DNA of 15,838 nucleotides. Source: JABDGZ01 sp964483785 (GTDB lineage Bacteria > Omnitrophota > Gorgyraeia > Zapsychrales > Fredricksoniimonadaceae). The notes beneath the pieces are model-generated. The model was not told the DNA's origin and did no database searches. It was given only the letters and a program-made list of their open reading frames with translations. The position numbers and the translations under genes are program-made. Of this stretch, positions 1 to 5,651 are shown piece after piece. Location: positions 1 through 15,838 of the forward strand of contig CAZACW010000055.1 in NCBI GenBank assembly GCA_964483785.1. The letters run 5' to 3'. Position 1 is the stretch's first letter, and each line of letters opens with the position of its first letter.

Positions 1-1201
1 GACGCCGCAGGTTATTCAAGCTGCGACCCGTGGCCTGGGCCATGCGGTAGAGCACGAACAATTTGTGCATCGGGATATTGCAGCGCACAAAAACCACCGG
101 GCTCCAGCCGTGGGACGAATGCTTCCAGTTGATCCTCTCCACCAGGGCGTTGATCTCGTCATTGAGCGCCTTGTATTTGTCCAGGTGGATGCGGCTTAAA
201 ATCCCCAATTGCAAAAACAGGACCTGCCCTTTTAATTCAGGGTGTTCATCGAGCAAGCGATCCAGGGCGTTCAAGCGCTCGAGAATGCCCTTGGTGTAGT
301 CGATGCGGTCCACCCCCAAAAGCAGCTGAAAGCCGCCCAGGTGGTATTCTTCGATGAGGGCCTCCCGCATCAGCTCGAAATTCTCCGTCATGGCCCCGCG
401 GCTGATCTGGTCGAAATCGACGCTGATCGGATAGGGCCTGACTAAGGTCTCATGGTCGCGGCGGATCACCGAATAACGCTCCCGGTCGATCTTGCTTTCC
501 AGCTGCCGGTCCACCACCTCGATAAAATTGTTGCAATGATAATGCGTGTGAAACCCGATCATGTCATTGGCCAGCATCCCTTCCAGGATCTCGTTTTTCT
601 GGGGGCATATGCGAAAGGCCTCGTAGCTGGGCCAGGGAATGTGCCAAAAATGGGCCGTGATCAATTGATGGGGCGCGGCCATGTCTTTGAGCATTTTCGG
701 CAACAAACAAAAATGGTAATCCTGGATCCAGACAAAGGCCTTGGCCTCCCCGATTTCTTCCATGACAGCTTCGGCGAATTTGCGGTTGACCTGGGTATAA
801 TGCTGCCAATCGTCCTGTTTGAATACCGGGCGCTGAAACGCCGTGTGGCACAGGGGCCAGAGCGCGTCATTGGCATAGCCATAGTAATACCCTTCCTCTT
901 CCTGCTTGGTCAGCCAAATCCGCTTAAGGGTATAGGCCGGACGGCCCTCGGGGACTTCGATTTTATGCTTCTGGTCCGTGACCCTGTGGTCCGCTTCCCC
1001 GCTGCTGGCGGCGATCCACAGGCCGTGGCAGGCCTGCATCACCGGCTCCAGCGCGGTGATGACCCCGCCCGACGGCCGGCGGCATTCGATCTTCCCTTTC
1101 AGGTAAACATGCTCATACGGCTGGCGGTTGGAAACCACCACGAAGAGGTATTCCCCGAGTTTTTCCTGGACAAAGGCCTGTAAATCCTCTTTACACAGCA
1201 T
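1..1201 (-). CDS. otsA: Trehalose-6-phosphate synthase (GT20), C-terminus beyond window edge
   Basis: Cytoplasmic glycosyltransferase that joins a nucleotide-activated glucose to glucose-6-phosphate, giving trehalose-6-phosphate for osmoprotection. About 400 codons are visible. GT20 landmarks appear in order: VVVSNRQPYE (residues 21-30, with the donor-loop Arg), SGGVITAL, VWIQDYHFCLLPKML, HFWHIPWPSYEAFR, NDMIGFHTHYH, and LLGVDRIDYTKGILERL with the Arg and Lys that bind phosphates in E. coli OtsA. The HIPWP form differs from enteric OtsA (HIPFP) and resembles longer environmental GT20 proteins. The start ATG at 1201 has AAGGAG about 7 nt upstream and shares its A with the TGA of the upstream gene (TGATG), so translation is probably coupled. 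It is the third gene of an operon led by the DUF3568 lipoprotein. The 3' end lies outside, so a fused phosphatase domain cannot be excluded. Confidence 0.93.
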   Translation of the reverse strand, partial: MLCKEDLQAFVQEKLGEYLFVVVSNRQPYEHVYLKGKIECRRPSGGVITALEPVMQACHGLWIAASSGEADHRVTDQKHKIEVPEGRPAYTLKRIWLTKQEEEGYYYGYANDALWPLCHTAFQRPVFKQDDWQHYTQVNRKFAEAVMEEIGEAKAFVWIQDYHFCLLPKMLKDMAAPHQLITAHFWHIPWPSYEAFRICPQKNEILEGMLANDMIGFHTHYHCNNFIEVVDRQLESKIDRERYSVIRRDHETLVRPYPISVDFDQISRGAMTENFELMREALIEEYHLGGFQLLLGVDRIDYTKGILERLNALDRLLDEHPELKGQVLFLQLGILSRIHLDKYKALNDEINALVERINWKHSSHGWSPVVFVRCNIPMHKLFVLYRMAQATGRSLNNLRR

Positions 1202-1728
1202 CAGGTGCTCCTTAATGGACGCGCACGGTGGTCCCTGTAGACGTACTTCAGATATTGGACCGTCATGCCGGTGACCAGGCATCCGATAAACACGACCTCT
1301 CTGGACTGTTCCGTGCCCTGGATCATATTGGTGATGATCAGCGCCCCCAATAATGTCGAAACAAAGATCAGGGTCCAATCAAAAAAAATCACCATCAGGC
1401 ACATCCCCACAATGCCCCCCACCACGAATATCAGCCACGCGTACGGGTCCGGCCCCACGGCCTGCGCCAAAATATTCATCAGGATATAGCCGCCCCCAAA
1501 GAAACCGGCCCCCACCACCACCATGATCCATTCAAAACTTACGGCCAGCACGGCGCCGGCGCAGCCCAGGACAAGGGCTGTGCCGAGGACCATCCAGCCC
1601 TGGGCCCATCCCACGGCCTGGGCGCATTGCACGCCCACCAAGAATCCGACGGTCCCCACGCACAGCCAAAATAAATTACGGCCCGATAAAATCAGCAAAA
1701 AGCCCAAAATCAAATCCACGATCATCAT
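1201..1728 (-). CDS. Polytopic inner-membrane protein, DUF4203/TM7SF3-like
   Basis: A 175-aa, very hydrophobic protein with about six or seven predicted membrane segments (roughly residues 3-14, 20-36, 45-65, 67-88, 97-115, 119-135 and 143-162). It ends in a short basic tail. The SGRNLFWLCVGTVGFLVG stretch at 15-32 resembles the GRKLFW...VGFLxG signature I associate with DUF4203-type proteins, but this is recalled similarity and was not searched. Function is unknown. Its ATG overlaps the TGA of the DUF3568 gene by 4 nt (ATGA) and its own TGA overlaps the otsA start. The three genes are therefore one tightly coupled transcription unit. A second in-frame ATG follows immediately (1725), so the start could be one codon later. 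Confidence 0.8.
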   Translation of the reverse strand: MMIVDLILGFLLILSGRNLFWLCVGTVGFLVGVQCAQAVGWAQGWMVLGTALVLGCAGAVLAVSFEWIMVVVGAGFFGGGYILMNILAQAVGPDPYAWLIFVVGGIVGMCLMVIFFDWTLIFVSTLLGALIITNMIQGTEQSREVVFIGCLVTGMTVQYLKYVYRDHRARPLRST

Positions 1729-2114
1729 AGATAAGTTTGTATTTTCTTAAGGATCAGGCTGGCGGCCTGCTTGTCCGCATTGACAGCGCCGACCCTGACC
1801 TCCACCCTGGTCGATTTTTTGGAGATTTGATGCACATCAATCCACATCTCCCGTCCGTCGCTGTAGGTGCCCCTGATCTGGGTCATGCGCTCTTCATTGG
1901 TTTCCTTGGTGATCTGCAGATTCAAGGCATGCATGGCGGATCTGGCCGCATCCACGGTCGCAGGATACGGCGCATGGAATTCCTGGGTCAATTTGCCGGA
2001 AAGCCACACTGCGGTCCCGGCTCCTGTGGCCACCCCTGCGACCACGGCCAGACATCCACATAGATGAAGCATCAGTAAACCAAAAAAGCCCAAGGCCATG
2101 ACCTTTGCGCGCAT
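1725..2114 (-). CDS. DUF3568-family lipoprotein
   Basis: A 129-aa exported protein. It has a basic start, a hydrophobic core and a lipobox-like LCGC with Cys at about residue 21, then a Gly/Ala/Val-rich stretch and a soluble domain. The core segments KLTQEFHAPYPATVDAARSA and TQIRGTYSDGREMWIDVHQI, and the ending KKIQTYL, match the DUF3568 pattern as I know it. The family is of unknown function and is usually membrane-anchored. The start is well supported by AAGGAGGGTT directly before ATG. It is the first gene of an operon with the DUF4203-like protein and otsA. An 11-bp-repeat operator and -10 hexamer lie 58-102 bp upstream, overlapping the end of the histidine kinase gene. Lipidation is inferred from the motif only. 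Confidence 0.85.
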   Translation of the reverse strand: MRAKVMALGFFGLLMLHLCGCLAVVAGVATGAGTAVWLSGKLTQEFHAPYPATVDAARSAMHALNLQITKETNEERMTQIRGTYSDGREMWIDVHQISKKSTRVEVRVGAVNADKQAASLILKKIQTYL

Positions 2115-2171
2115 AACCCTCCTTAATAGTTGACAAAAACTACCTCAGTTCTACCCGGCTCCTTGGGGATG

Positions 2172-2216
2172 ACTATAACTTTTTAAAGATGAAAGGAAGA
2201 TGAATTGAAGATTAAT
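2172..2216 (-). promoter_or_regulatory. PhoB-class operator (three 11-bp direct repeats) with -10 box, upstream of the DUF3568-otsA operon
   Basis: On the minus strand three 11-bp units follow one another, aligned on ATCTT: ATTAATCTTCA, ATTCATCTTCC and TTTCATCTTTA (2216-2206, 2205-2195, 2194-2184). Six bases later comes TATAGT (2177-2172), a good -10 hexamer. There is no separate -35; the repeats occupy that place, as in promoters activated by PhoB/OmpR-family regulators. The first unit overlaps the stop codon of the kinase gene. The same layout recurs upstream of two other operons here, which makes chance unlikely. A transcription start near 2165 would give a leader of about 50 nt. Confidence 0.7.
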
Positions 2217-3687
2217 TTCGGCTGGGCAGGATGACCTTGCAGGTGGTGCCGTGCCCGGGCTGGCTTTCGAAGCGGATCTCGCCGCCGTGGAATTTGGCGA
2301 TGGTGTTGGCTATATGCAGACCCAGGCCGCTGCCCGGCATGTCTTTGTCGGCCCGGTAGAATTTCTCGAATATGTGCTTCATGTGCTCCGGAGCGATCCC
2401 GCAGCCGGTATCTGCAATGGTGGTGATGATCCGGCCCTGGCCTTGGTCCAGGCGCAGGTCAATGCAGCCCCCTTCCGGGGTGAATTTGACGGCATTGCCG
2501 ATGAGGTTGAAAAATAAGCGGCGCAGATGCAGCCTGTCCCCGTGATAGGTCAAAGGCGGCTGCACCGTCTGAAGGTTTAACCGGATGGCGATCCCCTTGT
2601 TGGCGGCCTGCAGGCGGTTTTGTTCGGCGATTTCGCTGATGAACTCCACAAAATCAAACTGTTCGGATTTAAATACCTCGGACTGATAATCGAGCTTGGT
2701 CAACAGCAGCAAATCATCGACGGTCTTAAGCACGCGCTGGGCCTCTTCCATCACGATCCTCAGGGCCTGCTGGTATTCCTGCTTGGTGCGCTCCTTGCGC
2801 AGCAAAAGCTCTGCCTCGCCCTGGATGATGGTCAGGGGTGTTTTTAATTCATGGGCGACATGATGGCTGAACTGTTCGATGTGCTTGAAGGACTCCTCCA
2901 GGCGGCCGATCATTTCGTTGAAGGAATCGATCAGGGACTTGATTTCGCGGTCGTAATATTGGGTCTTGATCCTGGAGCTTAGGTCCTCCTTGGTGATCTT
3001 CTTGGCCATGTCGGTGATTTCATAGACCGGCGCCAGGATCCTGTTGGCCAGCACCCTGCCCACAAAACTCGTCAACAACAGGATCAAGGGCACGCTGATG
3101 GCGATGGAATACAGCCAGTTATGCAGCTGCTGCAGCAGAGGGTCCTGGGCAATGCCCACCTGGATCAAATACCATCCAGCCCTTCGGTCCGAAAAAGGAT
3201 AATGGATGATCCTAATGACCTTATGTTTGTAATTCAGGGTCCGAAACAAAAAATGGCCGAAGGGCGGGAATTGGATATCGTCCAAAAAATCAAAACGCAG
3301 CTTCCTGTCCATGTTGGGGGAACTGAACACTTCCTTGGCGTCTTGGCTGACGACATTGATGTAATCCCTGGCCAAATTCATGGATTGCGCCTGCCTGGCC
3401 CATTTTTGGGACATCTTCCAGGTCTTGTATTGAAAGATGTTTTCATTTTTCATGCTTAAAGTCTTCTCGACGGCGCCGGCCAGGCCGTCATGGTCCCCGC
3501 CCAGCGTGTCCATGTAGGACCGGATGGCCAGATCCACGGCCTGGGCCTTGTCTTTCAGCTGCTGGTCGGTTTGGTGAAGGAAGGTGTTGGAGATAAGAAA
3601 CAATACACCGCTGAAGACCACCAGGATCAAGCCCAGAATGGCCGTATAAAGGATGCTGATTTCGAATTTGATCGAATGGGATTTCAT
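2212..3687 (-). CDS. Two-component sensor histidine kinase (CusS/heavy-metal-sensor-like architecture)
   Basis: A 491-aa membrane kinase. A short cytoplasmic N-terminus leads into TM1 (about 12-33). A periplasmic sensor of about 155 residues follows, then TM2 (about 192-213), a HAMP linker (RILAPVYEITDMAKKI, about 216-265) and HisKA with FSHHVAHELKTPLT (phospho-acceptor His279). HATPase_c has the N box NLIGNAVKFTPEGG (about 394), G1 DTGCGI (427-432) and G2 GSGLGLHIA (452-460). All catalytic motifs are intact. The layout is that of CusS/CopS-like sensors; the periplasmic domain gives no clear ligand, so copper or silver sensing should not be assumed. Its ATG overlaps the response regulator TGA by 4 nt (ATGA), marking it as the cognate partner. 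It lacks the PAS domain typical of PhoR. Confidence 0.93.
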   Translation of the reverse strand: MKSHSIKFEISILYTAILGLILVVFSGVLFLISNTFLHQTDQQLKDKAQAVDLAIRSYMDTLGGDHDGLAGAVEKTLSMKNENIFQYKTWKMSQKWARQAQSMNLARDYINVVSQDAKEVFSSPNMDRKLRFDFLDDIQFPPFGHFLFRTLNYKHKVIRIIHYPFSDRRAGWYLIQVGIAQDPLLQQLHNWLYSIAISVPLILLLTSFVGRVLANRILAPVYEITDMAKKITKEDLSSRIKTQYYDREIKSLIDSFNEMIGRLEESFKHIEQFSHHVAHELKTPLTIIQGEAELLLRKERTKQEYQQALRIVMEEAQRVLKTVDDLLLLTKLDYQSEVFKSEQFDFVEFISEIAEQNRLQAANKGIAIRLNLQTVQPPLTYHGDRLHLRRLFFNLIGNAVKFTPEGGCIDLRLDQGQGRIITTIADTGCGIAPEHMKHIFEKFYRADKDMPGSGLGLHIANTIAKFHGGEIRFESQPGHGTTCKVILPSRN

Positions 3688-4358
3688 GCGCAGGTGCTAA
3701 GCATGTACCCGGAGCCGCGCAGGGTCTGGATCAACTTCTTTTTGTGGCCGTCATCGACCTTGTTGCGCAGGTTGCGGATATGGACATCGATGACATTGGA
3801 CATGCTGTCGAACTGCTCATTCCAGACGTGTTCGGAAATCATGGACCGGCTGATCACCTGGCCCTGGTGGAGCATGAGGTATTCCAGCAGGGCAAACTCC
3901 TTGGAGGTCAGCACCATGGTTTTGCCCGTTCTTTTGACTTCATGGTTTAGCTGGTTTAATTCCAGGTCAGCGGCCTTCAGCACCGAGGTCTTGTTGGAGG
4001 TGGGCCGCCTTAACAGGACCTTGACCCTGGCGAGCAATTCTTCGAAGGAAAACGGTTTGGTCAGATAATCGTCTGCGCCGGCATTGAGCCCTGTGACCTT
4101 GTCTTTGACCGCGGCCCGTGCGGTGAGCATCAGGATGGGGGTATTGATTTTTTTGAGCCTCAACTGCCGGCACATCGACACCCCGTCATGCTTGGGCAGC
4201 ATGATGTCAAAAATCATCAGGTCATAGGTATTGATTTCAGCCAGATAAAGCCCCTGCTCTCCGTCATAGGCTGTATCCACGGCGAAATGTTCTTCCTTCA
4301 GCCCGCGGGCGATGAAATCCGCGATGCGTTTTTCATCTTCAACAACAAGAACCCTCAT
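3684..4358 (-). CDS. OmpR/PhoB-family response regulator
   Basis: A 224-aa DNA-binding regulator. The receiver domain (1-115) has the acidic pair E7/D8, phospho-acceptor D51 (MIFDIMLPKHDG), T79 and K101 (TKPF). The winged-helix output domain (about 127-222) shows LTSKEFALLEYLM, VISRSMISEHVW, VIDVHIRNLRNKVD and LRGSGYML. I start it at 4358 because AGGAGGTTTGT precedes that ATG and MRVLVVEDE is the usual receiver start. An upstream in-frame ATG at 4379 lies inside a palindromic repeat and has no ribosome site. It is translationally coupled to the kinase. Members of this family bind tandem half-sites about 10-11 bp apart, so the three 11-bp-repeat operators in this window are plausible targets. 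Confidence 0.95.
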   Translation of the reverse strand: MRVLVVEDEKRIADFIARGLKEEHFAVDTAYDGEQGLYLAEINTYDLMIFDIMLPKHDGVSMCRQLRLKKINTPILMLTARAAVKDKVTGLNAGADDYLTKPFSFEELLARVKVLLRRPTSNKTSVLKAADLELNQLNHEVKRTGKTMVLTSKEFALLEYLMLHQGQVISRSMISEHVWNEQFDSMSNVIDVHIRNLRNKVDDGHKKKLIQTLRGSGYMLSTCA

Positions 4359-4371
4359 ACAAACCTCCTGA

Positions 4372-4400
4372 ACCATCACAACCCCCGGGGTTGTGATGGT
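4372..4400. repeat. 29-bp palindrome copy 1, in the 5' leader of the response regulator gene
   Basis: Arms of 14 bp (ACCATCACAACCCC and its complement) surround a central C. It lies about 5 bp upstream of the AGGAGG ribosome site of the response regulator. In RNA it would form a very stable GC-capped hairpin immediately before the start region. There is no U-run on either side, so it is not a canonical intrinsic terminator. Confidence 0.85.
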
Positions 4401-4402
4401 CG

Positions 4403-4419
4403 AACTTAGGTCAACTTAG
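4403..4419 (-). promoter_or_regulatory. Candidate operator: 7-bp direct repeat with 10-bp period
   Basis: CTAAGTT occurs twice on the minus strand exactly 10 bp apart (4419-4413 and 4409-4403). It lies immediately upstream of palindrome copy 1 and about 45 bp before the response regulator start. OmpR-family regulators often bind such tandem half-sites, so autoregulation is possible. The repeat is short and could be chance. It does not match the TTTCATCTT units found elsewhere in the window. Confidence 0.3.
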
Positions 4420-4534
4420 TCTAAATATCAACCAAGAATTGTCTATGACCTGCTTCGCCTTTTTGCTGTCTTTTTTCTACTTTAGCATGAAGTTCATGAA
4501 AGTGAAGCAATACTTGGAGGGCCGGGTCTCAATG

Positions 4535-4563
4535 ACCATCACAACCCCGGGGGTTGTGATGGT
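4535..4563. repeat. 29-bp palindrome copy 2, directly after the stop of the 96-aa secreted protein gene
   Basis: The arms are identical to copy 1 with a central G, so it is the inverse of copy 1. It begins at the base following the TGA stop of the minus-strand gene. The position suits a 3'-end hairpin (mRNA end protection or termination), but no T-tract follows. Confidence 0.85.
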
Positions 4564-4854
4564 TCAGTGGGTGTTGCTGCCGGATGCGCTTCTGCTTTCT
4601 GCGCTGTTCGATGTGCTGGAAATGGGCACGCCGGCATTGGTGCTGGTATTGCCGCTCATGCTCGTGGTCGTGCCTGCCGCGTTGGTATTCATGCCCGCCT
4701 CATTATTGATCTGCGCATTGAGGTCCGTGACCCCGTTATTGCCCGCATCTGTGCTCCGGTCAGGCCCCCCATTTTGCGGCCTTTGCCCCATGGCATAGGA
4801 CATGGACATAAAGGCGGGAATTCCCAAAGCTAATAAGACGATCCATTTTTTCAT
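4564..4854 (-). CDS. Small secreted Ser/Thr/Asn/Gly-rich protein, function unknown
   Basis: A 96-aa protein with a clear signal peptide: KK start, hydrophobic core to about residue 18, and cleavage probably after SMSYA at about 21. The mature part is low-complexity, dominated by Asn, Ser, Thr, Gly and Ala (for example NNEAGMNTNAAGTTTSMSGN), with no Cys and no recognisable fold. It is probably disordered in the periplasm or outside the cell. The start is supported by AAGGAGGTGTC just upstream. It lies 56 bp downstream of the DUF892 gene on the same strand and may share its repeat-type promoter. Its stop codon lies in the terminal inverted repeat of the 200-bp element, so the original C-terminus may have been altered by that insertion (inference). 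Confidence 0.75.
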   Translation of the reverse strand: MKKWIVLLALGIPAFMSMSYAMGQRPQNGGPDRSTDAGNNGVTDLNAQINNEAGMNTNAAGTTTSMSGNTSTNAGVPISSTSNSAESRSASGSNTH

Positions 4855-4910
4855 ATGACACCTCCTTGAGAAAAGAACATGCTCCAGCCGTATTTTTAAA
4901 AAAACATTGT

Positions 4911-5561
4911 TTAGGACAAATCTCCCTCTTCTTCCGGGTTCTGGGTATTGGGATTGCCCTCATTGATAAAACGATAAATCTCCGTTCTTTTACCGCCTCG
5001 CTTGGCTGATTTCTTTCTGATCCCTGCCCGCGGTCTATACAGGGTCCGGCGCTTGGCCGCCGCCGACGGTTTCAGGGCATGGGCATTGATGATATTTTGC
5101 GACAATTCATTTAAGCGAAAATTCATGGCCCTGACTTCATTGAGCGTCTTGGTCAATAGTTCCACAATGAGCGCATGATCCAGATCAGCCGCGTGTTCAC
5201 GGGCCGTCTTATATCTTTCAATCTCATATTGCTGCACCCTCTGCGCGACACCGATCATGGCAGCATCCGTGGTCTGGTCCTTCGTTGCCCTTTGGAGAAT
5301 GACCTCACCCTCTGCGATAAGTCCGCGCATGGTTGTACACTCCGGCGCTTGGGGGTTCAGCCTGACATCGGCAAATATATCCTTGAGCCTCACCACATGC
5401 TTCTGCGTCATGTCCTGACAATGCCCTAAGACCGCTTTTAAGGCCGTTGATTGAGCGGCCTGCGCCATGTGGGGCAGGTGCTGGCCCCATTGACATTCCC
5501 CATTCAATAAATCAGACAACTCTTCCATAAACAAATGACTTAAGACCTTGGTTCTTTTCAT
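4911..5561 (-). CDS. DUF892 (YciF/YciE-like) ferritin-fold protein with basic C-terminal tail
   Basis: A 216-aa protein. Residues about 5-160 form the four-helix DUF892 domain: LFMEELSDLLNGECQWGQHLPHMAQAA at the front, HVVRLKDIF (55-63), then CTTMRGLIAEGE, QRVQQYEIERYKTA (108-120) and LTKTLNEVRAMN. Carboxylate/His positions typical of the di-iron ferritin-like superfamily are present (E14, E22, H55, E113, E142), although metal binding is only inferred. YciF relatives are stress-induced. A Lys/Arg-rich region at about 165-200 (AAKRRTLYRPRAGIRKKSAK) follows the domain. It is unusual and might bind nucleic acid or membrane. The start has AGGGGAG upstream. It is divergent from the RND gene, and its promoter with three 11-bp repeats lies in the shared 73-bp gap and the start of the RND gene. 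Confidence 0.88.
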   Translation of the reverse strand: MKRTKVLSHLFMEELSDLLNGECQWGQHLPHMAQAAQSTALKAVLGHCQDMTQKHVVRLKDIFADVRLNPQAPECTTMRGLIAEGEVILQRATKDQTTDAAMIGVAQRVQQYEIERYKTAREHAADLDHALIVELLTKTLNEVRAMNFRLNELSQNIINAHALKPSAAAKRRTLYRPRAGIRKKSAKRGGKRTEIYRFINEGNPNTQNPEEEGDLS

Positions 5562-5606
5562 AGGCAGCTCCCCTTGATTAGGCTTCTTAACGGCTGTTTC
5601 GACTCA

Positions 5607-5651
5607 AAGCTACCATAAGGAAGATGAAATCGAAATGAAACCAATATTAAT
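5607..5651 (-). promoter_or_regulatory. PhoB-class operator (three 11-bp repeats) with weak -10, upstream of the DUF892 gene
   Basis: On the minus strand the units are ATTAATATTGG (5651-5641), TTTCATTTCGA (5640-5630) and TTTCATCTTCC (5629-5619). Six bases later is TAGCTT (5612-5607), a poor but TAnnnT-type -10 at exactly the position seen in the two sister sites. The first two units overlap the proposed ATG (5635) of the divergent RND gene, so a bound activator could also block that gene. A start near 5600 would give a leader of about 40 nt for the DUF892 mRNA. Confidence 0.62.

Larger units (their letters stand above)
4368..4567. repeat. 200-bp BIME/MITE-like element with 34-bp terminal inverted repeats
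   Basis: Positions 4368-4401 and 4534-4567 are perfect inverted copies over 34 bp, from outer CTGA through the 29-bp palindrome to an inner C/G. They enclose 132 bp of AT-richer, gene-free sequence. Each end is itself a palindrome (arms ACCATCACAACCCC and GGGGTTGTGATGGT around one C or G). The right end contains the TGA stop of the 96-aa secreted protein gene, and the left end abuts the ribosome-binding site of the response regulator. No target duplication is evident and no transposase is encoded. Paired, inverted palindromes in intergenic space are the layout of REP/BIME elements. The alternative is a bidirectional terminator plus a 5'-UTR hairpin. Confidence 0.6.

Noticed and set aside
452..1183. 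A 243-codon open frame on the plus strand
   Set aside because: It lies antisense to a clear GT20 trehalose-6-phosphate synthase frame with all family motifs; the plus-strand translation has no recognisable motif.
4359..4379. Upstream in-frame ATG extending the response regulator by 7 residues
   Set aside because: The ATG is inside the palindrome and has no Shine-Dalgarno sequence, while the 4358 start has AGGAGG and matches the family N-terminus.
4372..4563. Palindromes as classic Rho-independent terminators
   Set aside because: The stems are strong but none of the three copies is followed by a T-run on either strand, and one lies in a 5' leader.
4439..4798. A plus-strand frame across the 200-bp element and the secreted-peptide gene
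   Set aside because: It reads through the palindromic repeat and antisense to a gene with a signal peptide and strong ribosome site; it has no ribosome site of its own.
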